A stretch of 64,000 bases of DNA. Origin: a virus. The notes below the pieces were generated by a model that had not been told where the DNA came from, did no database searches, and was given only the letters and a program-made list of their open reading frames with translations. Each line of letters begins with the position of its first letter. Within the stretch, counting starts at the first letter, position 1. Where the stretch lies: IMG/VR virus record IMGVR_UViG_3300027917_000018, positions 124,001-188,000 of that record; one strand, 5' to 3'. Below, in pieces: positions 55,654 to 63,874 of the stretch. A program made the translations under genes and the position numbers.

Positions 55654-56157
55654 CTAACTACTCTCCTTGCGTCGGCGTTCAGCCTCGGCGATCTGAGCCT
55701 GGATAATCGGGGCTAGGCGCGGCGGATCGTAGCTTGGCCCTTTCATCCATTTGCCGTCCTCCCGCAGGAACCCGTCGATGAACTTGGTCATGTTGGAGCG
55801 GTGGACCTCTTCCCAGCCAGGTTCCAGCTCCAGCCCCAGGGCGATGGCTGTGCCGACGGCGAAAACGAGGATGTCCAGGACGGCGTCGTAGGCGTCGCGG
55901 AGGTTTGTCTCGGGTTCCAGCTGAACGGACGCGTAGGGCGATGGGTTGGCGTCCACGCCGTAAAAGCGGACCCCATTGGCCCGGTTTCGTTCCATCCGAA
56001 TGTCCACGTCCAGGGCGTCGCACAGCTCCAGCAGCTCTTCAGCAAGCGTGCGGCAGCGCAGAGCGCAGACATCGCGGCTGGGCATGCCGGGCATGTCCGG
56101 CACGTCCTGGTGGGCGTTTCGCATGAATTCTCGGATTTGTTCTTGGGCTTTTTTCAT
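55654..56157 (-). CDS. MazG-like / PRA-PH-type NTP pyrophosphohydrolase, 167 aa
   Basis: All-alpha pyrophosphohydrolase features: ALRCRTLAEELLELCDAL (the E-E-x-x-E metal helix), DAYDAVLDILVFAVGTAIALGLELEPGWEEVHRSNMTKF (the second D-x-x-D helix and the conserved VHxSNMTKf), and REDGKWMKGPSYDPPRLAPII, as in phage dNTP or phosphoribosyl-ATP pyrophosphatase-like enzymes. It would trim nucleotide pools or damaged dNTPs during replication. Start 56157 from the ATGA overlap with the helicase; 56169 is possible. Confidence 0.8.
   Translation of the reverse strand: MKKAQEQIREFMRNAHQDVPDMPGMPSRDVCALRCRTLAEELLELCDALDVDIRMERNRANGVRFYGVDANPSPYASVQLEPETNLRDAYDAVLDILVFAVGTAIALGLELEPGWEEVHRSNMTKFIDGFLREDGKWMKGPSYDPPRLAPIIQAQIAEAERRRKESS
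55655..55660 (-). promoter_or_regulatory. TAGTTA start-proximal element (leftward)
   Basis: TAGTTA on the minus strand ends 7 bases before the ATG at 55647. The stop of the upstream gene (TAG at 55656-55654) overlaps it. Confidence 0.4.
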
Positions 56158-57782
56158 TGGCGTATCCATTTCAGGGCTGCCCGCCACCAGGCGGGAAACA
56201 TCTCTTCGTAGTCTCTCCACAGCATGCGGAAATCGCTGTCGGTCACGTAGGTCGTTCCGTAGTCCTCTTCGCTGCGACAGATTCTACCGGACGCCTGGAC
56301 GATGGTCATAACCGTGCGCATGGCGTACCAGGCCGGGTCCACGTCCCGTTTGGCGGCGACCTGCCGGTCCCCTAGATACGGGTAGGGCACCTTGGCGATG
56401 ACCTGCCAGCGCGCTGAGTCGCCGATGAAGTCAAAGCCTTCCGTAAACGAGGGACTGATGATGACCGTGGGCTGAGGGCTCGTCAGATGAAATTTGTAAA
56501 CGTTGTCGCGTTCCTGCGCTTTGGTCGGGAACAAGACGCGATCCGTGGTTGCCGACAAGTGCTCGTAAATCGCCTTGCCTAGCTTGTAGCTGTTGCAGTG
56601 GATGATGCCTTTTTCGTCCTTGTGCGTGTTCAAAATCTTCACCAGGACTTTGAGCAGCCTGGGCAATGTCGCTTCCTGCTCACGGCGTCCCATGCTGCCT
56701 ATGGGCGCGATAAAAATGGGTCTATGTTCCACAGGGAACACGCTGCCCAGGGTCAGCATGGCCGTCCGGCTGGGGTCAAGTCCAAGGGTCCGGCAGAAGA
56801 CATCCTTTGATCCTGGGTAGGCGCTCATGTAGATGCGGACCTTGGCGGCACTTTCGATCAGCTGCTGAAAAAATCCGGCGGCGTAGAGCGGTTTGGCGAA
56901 AGCCGTGCGATTTCCGTAGCCGGTCCATGCCCCTTCCTCGGTCCAGAAAACCCAGTTGTCGGGGTCCTCCACGAAGCTTTTCACCGCGTTGAGCACCTTG
57001 CCCGCTTGTGATTGGAGTTCCTGCTTTTCCCGAGCCTGCGCGCTGGTCAGGTTTTTACCGAATTTCTCCAGCGTGGATTCCAAGTCAGGCAAATAGGCTT
57101 CGGCCAGCCATTGCCCAAATTCATCCAGGTCGCGCAAGTTGGGCACCGGCCCTGCGGTTCTGGCGTACTTTTCCAACTGGTCAGGCCCGACAACGACCTC
57201 GACGAACTGGAGAAGCTGATTCTCCAGCGTGTGGCACTCGTCGGCGATGAGCAGCCGCCGTGTGGGGAGCTGATCCTCATTAAAGGTTCTGCACGTGAAA
57301 AACCACGGATAGTTGGTGATGCCGCAATCCGAAACCAGAAACCTGGCCAGTTGATTACTGTACGTGCATTGGCGCTCCCGGAATTTTTGGCAAATTGGTT
57401 GGTGGCTGAGCCCGGCGGCGCAGCTACCGTGAGCGCGGCATTCGTAGGAGGTTGAGCTTTTGATGGAAACCGCCCGGCTTAAGTGCGGCGGGTAGCGCGT
57501 GATGTCATTTTCCAGTTGGTCCTGGAGCATCTTCTGCGTGCAAAGATAGTAAGCGCCTTTGGCTGCCTCGACAGGGAACGGCTCCTGGGCCGCCCAAAGC
57601 CCTGCGGCGATCCCGATGGCCGACTTCCCGACGCCGGTAGGGGCGCTGACGATGATGTCCTTGAACCCGCGTTCGACCATGCGCCCGATGAAGTCCAGGG
57701 CCTTTGCTTGCTTGTTACGGATCGCGGGCAAAGGAAAGAAATCCTCCGGGCACTGTCTCGGCATCACTACGGGCGCGCTCAT
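56154..57782 (-). CDS. DinG/XPD-type DNA helicase with Fe-S cysteines, 542 aa
   Basis: SF2 helicase: Walker A SAPTGVGKS (46-54), DECH box (181-184), IYMSAYPGSKDVF, VIISPSFTEGFDF and the final motif QASGRICRSEEDYGTTYV. Cys115, 121, 131 and 139 between motifs Ia and II occupy the place of the Rad3/XPD 4Fe-4S cluster. The family unwinds DNA 5' to 3' and acts in repair or R-loop removal. Here it is likely a replication/recombination helicase. Start 57782 (MSAPVVMPRQ) preceded by GTTCTAACGCAGCG on its strand; the upstream in-frame start would overlap the divergent gene. Confidence 0.85.
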   Translation of the reverse strand: MSAPVVMPRQCPEDFFPLPAIRNKQAKALDFIGRMVERGFKDIIVSAPTGVGKSAIGIAAGLWAAQEPFPVEAAKGAYYLCTQKMLQDQLENDITRYPPHLSRAVSIKSSTSYECRAHGSCAAGLSHQPICQKFRERQCTYSNQLARFLVSDCGITNYPWFFTCRTFNEDQLPTRRLLIADECHTLENQLLQFVEVVVGPDQLEKYARTAGPVPNLRDLDEFGQWLAEAYLPDLESTLEKFGKNLTSAQAREKQELQSQAGKVLNAVKSFVEDPDNWVFWTEEGAWTGYGNRTAFAKPLYAAGFFQQLIESAAKVRIYMSAYPGSKDVFCRTLGLDPSRTAMLTLGSVFPVEHRPIFIAPIGSMGRREQEATLPRLLKVLVKILNTHKDEKGIIHCNSYKLGKAIYEHLSATTDRVLFPTKAQERDNVYKFHLTSPQPTVIISPSFTEGFDFIGDSARWQVIAKVPYPYLGDRQVAAKRDVDPAWYAMRTVMTIVQASGRICRSEEDYGTTYVTDSDFRMLWRDYEEMFPAWWRAALKWIRQ

Positions 57783-57798
57783 CGCTGCGTTAGAACGG

Positions 57799-57804
57799 TA
57801 TTTA
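57799..57804 (+). promoter_or_regulatory. TATTTA start-proximal element
   Basis: TATTTAGAGC runs into the GTG at 57809, within the 26-base divergent gap to the helicase gene. Confidence 0.35.
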
Positions 57805-57808
57805 GAGC

Positions 57809-58213
57809 GTGAATCGGCTGTACCCGAACGCAAAAGAGCTTTTCGCGACCAAGCAGCTTAGCTGGACGAACGACGCCATCGTCTGCATCCTGGTAGACAC
57901 TGGCGTTTACACCTACAGCGACGCGCACCAAACCCTGGCCGATATTCCCTCCACAGGAACCGTGGCGGTTTCTGGCACAATGACCGGTCGCGTAGCACCT
58001 TTAGGGGTGTGTGATGCCGACGACGTGTCATACCCGATTGTCCCCATCGGCCCGAATGTTGAGGCGTGTGTGCTGGCTGTTAATAGCGGCACGGTCGCGA
58101 CGAGTTTCCTTGTGGCCTACCTGGATCAGGCCGCCGGTCTGCCCTTCAGCCCGGACGGCGGCCCGGCGGTCATCGCGTGGGACAACGGGACGAACCGCCT
58201 CTTTGCCTTGTAA
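57809..58213 (+). CDS. Structural-type protein, 134 aa
   Basis: MNRLYPNAKELFATKQLSWTNDAIVCILVDTGVYTYSDAHQTLADIPSTG, then beta-rich segments and AYLDQAAGLPFSPDGGPAVIAWDNGTNRLFAL. This is close to a recurrent phage virion protein type (KxxFL-x-G-x-x-W-x-x-x-x-V-x-x-x-L-V-D-x-x-x-Y), often annotated as a structural protein next to baseplate genes. Exact role unknown. Confidence 0.65.
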   Translation: MNRLYPNAKELFATKQLSWTNDAIVCILVDTGVYTYSDAHQTLADIPSTGTVAVSGTMTGRVAPLGVCDADDVSYPIVPIGPNVEACVLAVNSGTVATSFLVAYLDQAAGLPFSPDGGPAVIAWDNGTNRLFAL

Positions 58214-58217
58214 TGCC

Positions 58218-58229
58218 GTTCTAAAACGC
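58218..58229 (+). promoter_or_regulatory. GTTCTAAAACGC start-proximal element
   Basis: GTTCTAAAACGC runs into the ATG at 58230. Starts 3 bases after the TAA-rich end of the upstream gene. Confidence 0.3.
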
Positions 58230-58457
58230 ATGCCTCGCGAGAGCTATGAATTGCAGGCGGCTGCGCTAAAAAAGCTGTTGGAGAAGGCCGACGTGGATTC
58301 CTCGGACCTTCGCCACTTGCGCAACGCGGTCCGTAATCTTGAGCATCTGGCTGCGCTGCGGAGGGCCATCGTGGAAGGTGAAATGGACCCCGACGTGCTT
58401 TCCGACAAGATCATCCATATTCTGCACTTGCCGCGAGAGGACGTAGTTAAGGCGTGA
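58230..58457 (+). CDS. Small helical protein, 75 aa
   Basis: MPRESYELQAAALKKLLEKADVDSSDLRHLRNAVRNLEHLAALRRAIVEGEMDPDVLSDKIIHILHL is all helix. Overlaps the tagged gene by 4 bases. Could be a small DNA-binding or dimerising factor. No family. Confidence 0.55.
   Translation: MPRESYELQAAALKKLLEKADVDSSDLRHLRNAVRNLEHLAALRRAIVEGEMDPDVLSDKIIHILHLPREDVVKA
58444..58449 (+). promoter_or_regulatory. TAGTTA start-proximal element
   Basis: TAGTTAAGGC precedes the GTG at 58454. Here the element lies inside the upstream coding sequence, showing it is kept even where it constrains codons. Confidence 0.4.
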
Positions 58458-58885
58458 CCGGCAAAGAACTGGCTGGACGTGTCCTCGAAGGCGAATCTCC
58501 CCGCGAGATTTTGCGCCGGATTGCGCGTACCAACCCGCCCCAGCCGCCGATGTCCGAGGTCGATTTTGATGTGGAGGCTGAAGAGGAATATGACCGGCCT
58601 GAAGGGCACTTCACCGAACCCGAAGACGTTGAGTGGGTTCGGGACCAGATCGAGGCAGGCAATGAGTGGGGCTGGTGTTCCGCGCACGTGATCGCGACCT
58701 GGACTGATCCCCTCACTTACCGGACCTATCAGGGCGACCAGTACCTGGGCGGCTGTTCCTACCGCAGCAAGCAGGACTTCATGGAGCCTGGCGGCTACTA
58801 TGACGACATGAAGGAAGAGGCTTACCAGGACCTGTTGCGCAACATCGAGGACACCTGGGAGCCGCCCGAGGACGACGAGGAATAG
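58454..58885 (+). CDS. Tagged protein with a widespread phage domain, 143 aa
   Basis: GTG start; MTGKELAGRVLEGESPREIL is the long tag form. The cargo has VRDQIEAGNEWGWCSAHVIATW and YQGDQYLGGCSYRSKQDFMEPGGYYDDMKEEAYQDL, which I recognise from many phages as a stand-alone small protein (NxWGWCxVxVxAxWxGxxGxDxLGGCSYxSExDFxxxGGYYxDM). The tag has therefore been added in front of a known domain. It lies directly before baseplate J. Confidence 0.85.
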   Translation: MTGKELAGRVLEGESPREILRRIARTNPPQPPMSEVDFDVEAEEEYDRPEGHFTEPEDVEWVRDQIEAGNEWGWCSAHVIATWTDPLTYRTYQGDQYLGGCSYRSKQDFMEPGGYYDDMKEEAYQDLLRNIEDTWEPPEDDEE

Positions 58886-58888
58886 ATT

Positions 58889-61249
58889 ATGGCCACTGAG
58901 AGCACACTTCGATACCTCAAGTACGACTACCAGTCGCACAAGGACGCGCTGCTCCAGCGAGTCCGAAGCCGATGGCCGCTTGTCTGGAACGACTTCCTGA
59001 ACAACAGCTTTGGCATCGTCCTGGTGGACATCATGGCCTGGTGTACGGCCACGATCGCTTTTCTGATTAACCGCGTGGCGGGCGAGCTTTTTGTCGGCTC
59101 GATGACGCTCCGTGAGTCCGCCGTGGCGCTAGGCCAGAATTACGGGTATCAGCTGCGCGGCCCGACTCCGGCTACCGTGGCCTGTGAAGCGACGTTGACC
59201 AGCGTCCAGGCCGCCACGGTGACCATTCAGAAGGGCACACTTTTGCGGACCGCAGACGACAACGCGCTGCCCTTTGAGGTCGTTGAAGACTACATTATCG
59301 AGCCCGGCGAGCTTTCGCCCAAAGAGGTTGTTGTTCAGATCGCTCCCGGCCTCGCGGGCGCGAATACGCTGGCAACCACGGCGGTCGTGACCAACGGCTC
59401 CAGCAACGTGGACCTGACAGACAGTGCCATTGACCTCAACCAGTACGTCGAGGCGGGCCAGACTTTCCAGGTCGATGGCAGCGCCGACGAATACACAATC
59501 TACGCCGTTGAGGCGGCACCCGGCGCGGTCAGCAACAACCGTATCGTCCTGGCGGAGCCCTATACCGGGGCTTCGTCGGTTGTGAACGCTGCGGTCTACG
59601 ACAAGCGCATCCTGCTGGTTCAAGGCCAAACCGTTAACGACCAGTACGTGTCCCCGGCGGGCGAAACGCCAAACTACGCGGTTAAGCTCAGCCGGACGCC
59701 GGTCATCCAGGGCAGTGTTGAGGTTTTGGTCAACGATGAGGCGTGGAGCGAAACGCAGAACATCGCCGCCGAGGACAGCGACGCGAAGGTGTTTGTCGTC
59801 AAGACCTTCGCCACGGGCGAGACGGTGATCGAGTTTGGCGACGATTCCTTTGGCGCGCAGATTCCGCCCGAGGCGGCGGTGGACATCGACTACCGGGTTG
59901 GCGGCGGAATCGACGGCAACGTTGAGCTGAACGCCATCAGTACCAGCGTTACGGGCCTGATCCAGAGCACGGCCAGCCCCGTCACCATCACCGTCATCAA
60001 CAGCACGTCGCCCGGCCAGGGCGGGCGCGACGCCGAGACGCTGGAGGAAGCCCGGACCAACATCCCCTATTACGTCCGCACCAACGACCGGGCGGTCACG
60101 CTGGACGACTATCAGACGGTTACTCAGGGCTTCACGAGCGCCCAGTACGGCAGCGTGGCCTACGCCAGGGCCACGGTCAGGACCGAGAACGCGCTGCTGG
60201 AGGGCAATGTAGTCAGCATCTACGCTTGGACCACGGGGAGCGCGGGCGGCTTGGTGTCGCTGTCTCCGCAGCTCAAGCAGGCCGTGAAGGACTTCGTCCA
60301 AGGCAAGGCGGTGGGCACCGACTACGTGCAGATTTTGGACGGATCGGCGGTGCCGGTTCCGCTAAGCCTGCGCTTCAAAGTTCTGAGCGGCTTCAGTGTC
60401 ACGGACACGGCGCAGCTCGTAAACGATACCATCACAGCCACCGTCAATACGCTTCGGCCAGGCCAGCCGCTCATCTACTCGAACTTTGTCCGCAGCCTCG
60501 ATGAGGTCTTTGGTGTCGATACGGTCAACATGGCCACGCCGACCAGCGACCTTTATCCCAGCACGTCAACGGAGCTGTTTACGATTCCGCAGCCGGATTA
60601 CGTTTACACACTGACGCGTGACGGTGTGGGAAATCCCGTTTACAGCGCCACCGACGGAACAAACATCAGCCTCTACCAGGCGCAGCTCCCGGTGTTCCCG
60701 CTGGAGGCGTGGTCTTTCAGGCTGTTCCTCGGCAGCAATGAGCTGACTGTTGTGCCCGGTTTGATCCCCGGCGAGGCGTTGCTCCTGGGCAGTAACCTGA
60801 GCGTAAACACCACACGGGTCGACGGTGTTTACATTTACAGCTCCACGGTCAACTTGCTCACAGGCAGGGTAAATCTCTGGCTGGTCGGTGCTCCGGGCGA
60901 TCTGACGATGAAGCTCGTGCCGGTGACGGGCTATGCCACCGAGCGTGTGGTCGACGTTTACGTTGGCTACGAGGGAGACAACAGCCAGACCAAGCGCCGC
61001 GAGATTCGCGCCGCGATCCGGGCTTGGAGCGACGGCCTCACTGTGGGCGGCACGATGTACGGCGTTCAGGTGGCTGGCGTAACCAGCAGCCGGTCCTGTA
61101 TCGAGGAGGTTGTTTCGTCCGTGGACGGTGTTGATGTGGTCAACCGTGTGGCCTTGGATACCCCGGCCAATACCGCTGACCGGATCACGGCCATCGATTT
61201 TGAGCTGTTGCGCGTTGGAAACGTCGTTCTCAATAATCAGATCGACTGA
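58889..61249 (+). CDS. Baseplate J / gp6-like protein, 786 aa
   Basis: Baseplate wedge arm protein of contractile tails. N-terminus KYDYQSHKDALLQRVRSRWP, DIMAWCTATIAFLINRVAGELFVGSMTLRESAVALGQNYGYQLRGPTPA is the standard gp6/J-type opening. The centre has VVFVVKTFATGETVIEFGDDSFGAQIPPEA-like and GGRDAETLEEARTNIPYYVRTNDRAVTLDDYQTV motifs of the baseplate_J family (PF04865). The C-terminal portion contains further beta domains and RREIRAAIRAWSDGLTVGG. Long for the family but within the range of T4-like gp6 proteins. Confirms a myovirus. Confidence 0.85.
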   Translation: MATESTLRYLKYDYQSHKDALLQRVRSRWPLVWNDFLNNSFGIVLVDIMAWCTATIAFLINRVAGELFVGSMTLRESAVALGQNYGYQLRGPTPATVACEATLTSVQAATVTIQKGTLLRTADDNALPFEVVEDYIIEPGELSPKEVVVQIAPGLAGANTLATTAVVTNGSSNVDLTDSAIDLNQYVEAGQTFQVDGSADEYTIYAVEAAPGAVSNNRIVLAEPYTGASSVVNAAVYDKRILLVQGQTVNDQYVSPAGETPNYAVKLSRTPVIQGSVEVLVNDEAWSETQNIAAEDSDAKVFVVKTFATGETVIEFGDDSFGAQIPPEAAVDIDYRVGGGIDGNVELNAISTSVTGLIQSTASPVTITVINSTSPGQGGRDAETLEEARTNIPYYVRTNDRAVTLDDYQTVTQGFTSAQYGSVAYARATVRTENALLEGNVVSIYAWTTGSAGGLVSLSPQLKQAVKDFVQGKAVGTDYVQILDGSAVPVPLSLRFKVLSGFSVTDTAQLVNDTITATVNTLRPGQPLIYSNFVRSLDEVFGVDTVNMATPTSDLYPSTSTELFTIPQPDYVYTLTRDGVGNPVYSATDGTNISLYQAQLPVFPLEAWSFRLFLGSNELTVVPGLIPGEALLLGSNLSVNTTRVDGVYIYSSTVNLLTGRVNLWLVGAPGDLTMKLVPVTGYATERVVDVYVGYEGDNSQTKRREIRAAIRAWSDGLTVGGTMYGVQVAGVTSSRSCIEEVVSSVDGVDVVNRVALDTPANTADRITAIDFELLRVGNVVLNNQID

Positions 61250-61254
61250 CGCGC

Positions 61255-61995
61255 ATGCCAAAAACGTTTACGCCAAGACAGGACTGCCAAATCAAGGGAT
61301 TGGGCGGCATTTACGACGAGTACTTTTACCAGCGGACCAACGGGCAGTTCGTTGAGGTTGGTGCCTTTGACGGGGCCAGCTACAGCAACACGGTCTTTCT
61401 GGCTGAGTGTGGCTGGAAGGGCCTTTACATCGAGGCCCATCCTGAGTTCGCCAAGGTCTGCGCCAACAACCACAAGGACCGGCCCAACGTCAAAGTGCTG
61501 TCATGTGCGGTCGGTGATCGAACCACTGAGGTCAAGCTTTACGAAATCGGGGAATGCTCCACGGTGAAGTGGGACAAAAGCGCCGTGGATTGGGGCGGCT
61601 CCAAGGAGCGGTTTGTGCGGGTCCAAATGCGCAAGCTGGACGACATCCTTAAGGAAGAGCAGATCGAGCCTGATTTCGAGCTGCTGATCATCGACGTGGA
61701 GCAGGCCGAATTGGAGGTTTTGGCCGGTTTTGACCTCAAACGGTGGCACCCGCAAATGGTGATCGTCGAAACCCACGAGCAGGACCCAGCGCCGGAACGC
61801 AACTGGAAGGCTAGGCCCATCCGCAAGCTTTTCATCGAGGCCGGTTACCGGGTGATCTATACCGACGCGATCAACAGCGTGTTCGTACAGGGCCTCTCCT
61901 ATGTGAAGCCCGGCACCACAACCAGCATCATCAGCATAGGCCCTGACGGGCGGCAGGAATGGCACGCGTCAGAAGACGACGCCGGGGTGAAGTGA
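61255..61995 (+). CDS. FkbM-family methyltransferase, 246 aa
   Basis: SAM-dependent methyltransferase: GQFVEVGAFDGASYSNTVFLAECGWKGLYIEAHPEF (motif I with the typical FkbM W-x-G-L-x-I-E-x-x-P), VLSCAVGD, RKLDDILKEEQIEPDFELLIIDVEQAELEVLAGFDL and VIVETHEQD. The family O-methylates sugars or other small groups. It faces a leftward glycosyltransferase cassette, so it probably decorates glycans on virion or host surface. Confidence 0.85.
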   Translation: MPKTFTPRQDCQIKGLGGIYDEYFYQRTNGQFVEVGAFDGASYSNTVFLAECGWKGLYIEAHPEFAKVCANNHKDRPNVKVLSCAVGDRTTEVKLYEIGECSTVKWDKSAVDWGGSKERFVRVQMRKLDDILKEEQIEPDFELLIIDVEQAELEVLAGFDLKRWHPQMVIVETHEQDPAPERNWKARPIRKLFIEAGYRVIYTDAINSVFVQGLSYVKPGTTTSIISIGPDGRQEWHASEDDAGVK

Positions 61996-62709
61996 GTTGA
62001 GCCGGGTGTTGTCGCGCTTGGAGATTTCGGACGTGTAAAAGGTGGTGTCGATGATGCGCCCGAACTTGGCGTGGGTCAGATCGGTGCCCAACGCTCCGTT
62101 TACGAAACCCAGCTTGGTGGCCCTGGCCCCGTAGTCATCCCACACGTAGAAAGCATGGTAGTTCTGGTCCAGCATGCCGACCGTTTCGACCAGGCGCTTG
62201 TGGTAGATGACGGGGCCGCTGTTTAGGAATGGCCTCGGAGCGAATTCACCGATGGCCAGCTTGCGGTGAACAGCGGACGCGGTCCACGGGCTCCCGACAA
62301 AGTCGGCGTAGCCCTTGCGGTAACCGTCCCGGCCCGTGACAACGCCCAGGCGTTCGCCGTGCTCTTTCCAAGCTTCCTCCAGGCCCACCAGCGGGCCGTT
62401 CAGGTGCTGGTCGTCCTGGATGACCACCAGCAGCTCGCTCGGGTCATGCTTGAAGAAAGCCTTGAGCAGCTCATTGTGCCCGCCGACCTCGCGCACTTCC
62501 GTTTCGGTCTCGATGAAGTCGAACGTATGCCCGCGATTGCTAATCCAGAACTCGGTCATCGCCTCGAAGGCCCTGGCCGAGCCGTCCTGGCAGGCGTCGA
62601 AGCAAAAGACGATGTGGGAATTGGGCGGAGCGGCCAGGCTGATGCCGTCGAGCAGCCACGCAATCATGTCCACCTTGTTCCAAACCACGCACCCGAACAT
62701 CAGTTTCAT
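61969..62709 (-). CDS. Glycosyltransferase-like protein, 246 aa
   Basis: GT-A-type features: KLMFGCVVWNKVDMIAWLLDGIS at the start, IVFCFDACQDGSARAF, LLVVIQDDQHLNG (the DxD-type metal motif, here DDQ), then GYADFVGSPWTASAVHRKLAIG and YHAFYVWDDYGARATKLGF. Probably transfers a sugar to a virion or host glycan. The 3' ends of this gene and FkbM overlap by 27 bases. Confidence 0.75.
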   Translation of the reverse strand: MKLMFGCVVWNKVDMIAWLLDGISLAAPPNSHIVFCFDACQDGSARAFEAMTEFWISNRGHTFDFIETETEVREVGGHNELLKAFFKHDPSELLVVIQDDQHLNGPLVGLEEAWKEHGERLGVVTGRDGYRKGYADFVGSPWTASAVHRKLAIGEFAPRPFLNSGPVIYHKRLVETVGMLDQNYHAFYVWDDYGARATKLGFVNGALGTDLTHAKFGRIIDTTFYTSEISKRDNTRLNSLHPGVVF

Positions 62710-62712
62710 ACC

Positions 62713-63264
62713 CTACTTCTTCCTGGCTAAGGTTAAGGAGAAAACCTCGCCGACGATTTCCCACGCGGCGGGGTCACCGTAAACGTAACGGGCCGCCACC
62801 TGGCTAGGCCCTGGGTGGAAGTTGGCCGCGTTGGGCCGTCCCATCCGGCTATCGTGCATTGCCAGCAGTGCGCCCGATTTGAGAAGCGGCGTCCATTGCT
62901 GGTAGTCGCGCTCCACTGCTGTAAAGATGTGGTCGCCGTCAAGGAACAGAAAGTCCAGCGGGCGGTCCCAGGTGATCACAACGTTCTGGCTGTAGCCTTC
63001 GATCAAGGTAAACCGGCTGTTCCACGGCAAAACGTTTCGCAGCACGCGGTCTTTGTGGCCGATGAGGCTGGCCTCCATTGAATCCGGGATGAAGGGATCG
63101 ATGCTGGTTAGACGCAGGTTGGAGCATTCAAGAATGACGCTGGTGCTGAAGCCGTCGAGGCAGCCGATTTCCACGGCCTCGCCCTCCATTCCGGCCAGGT
63201 GTTTACGAAAAAGCTCGGTCTCGGGATCGGCGAGCCCTACGAAGGTGTCAGGTGCAAGTTCCAT
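62713..63264 (-). CDS. Class I SAM methyltransferase, 183 aa
   Basis: Methyltransf_24-type: GEAVEIGCLDGFSTSVILE (motif I), LTSIDPFIP, PLDFLFLDGDHIFTAVERDYQQWTPLLKSGALLAMHD (post-I to IV with DGDH). Short chain without a target-recognition domain, as in sugar or small-molecule methylases found in surface-glycan clusters. ATG at 63264 used; a TTG at 63276 is open. Confidence 0.8.
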   Translation of the reverse strand: MELAPDTFVGLADPETELFRKHLAGMEGEAVEIGCLDGFSTSVILECSNLRLTSIDPFIPDSMEASLIGHKDRVLRNVLPWNSRFTLIEGYSQNVVITWDRPLDFLFLDGDHIFTAVERDYQQWTPLLKSGALLAMHDSRMGRPNAANFHPGPSQVAARYVYGDPAAWEIVGEVFSLTLARKK

Positions 63265-63282
63265 TTTTAGTTGCAAGTTTCA

Positions 63283-63873
63283 CTAGGTAACGGTCGGTTC
63301 GCCCTGTTGGGACAGGGAGGTTTTGGAGTTTTGACGGTAGTAGCGAAGGACCTTGTCGATGCGGTGCTGGAGCTTCACCTTGGGCAAAAGCTCGCGGACC
63401 CAATACCAGTCGTCGTCGATGTAGCCGTCGGGAAAGGAAGCCTGTACGGCCAAGCCTCGATGCCAGACGCACCAGTGCCACGGCTTGCGTTTGATGTCCA
63501 CCCACACGCCATCCTCCTTGTGGACGCCTTCGTTGTCGTACTCGATGCCGGGCCGGACGACGAACGGGTTTTCGCCGTTGAGGGTGCTTTCCTCGTTGAA
63601 CACGATCACGTCCGCGTTAGGATTTTCCCTGATGGCCTTAAGAATTTCCCCGATGTAGTCGTCCGAGACCATGTCATCGTCATCCATGTGGGTAATGAAC
63701 CGGCCTTTGGACATGCTGAGCAGCGCCTGGCGCTTGAGCCCTGTGGACCGTTGCCGGTTGTCAGTGAGAACCAGCAGCTCGACCGGCTCGTCCCCGATTT
63801 GAGCGAGCAGCTTATTGAACAGCTCGCTTGGGTCGCGCTCGAAAACAGAAGGGATGAGGATGGAAAGGAGCAT
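63283..63873 (-). CDS. Family-2-like glycosyltransferase, 196 aa
   Basis: MLLSILIPSVFERDPSELFNKLLAQI, ELLVLTDNRQRSTGLKRQALLSMSKGRFITHMDDDDMVSDDYI: the GT2 pattern with nucleotide-sugar metal motif MDDDDM, then a short acceptor region (GIEYDNEGVHKEDGVWVDIKRKPWHWCVWHRGL). Small for the family. Part of the glycan-modifying cassette at the right end. The start codon overlaps or abuts the following partial gene. Confidence 0.8.
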   Translation of the reverse strand: MLLSILIPSVFERDPSELFNKLLAQIGDEPVELLVLTDNRQRSTGLKRQALLSMSKGRFITHMDDDDMVSDDYIGEILKAIRENPNADVIVFNEESTLNGENPFVVRPGIEYDNEGVHKEDGVWVDIKRKPWHWCVWHRGLAVQASFPDGYIDDDWYWVRELLPKVKLQHRIDKVLRYYRQNSKTSLSQQGEPTVT

Positions 63874-63874
63874 A

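Noticed and set aside
59129-60301. 390-residue open frame antisense to baseplate J
   Set aside because: Composition is a mirror of GC-rich codons, it has no family motif, and the sense gene is well supported.
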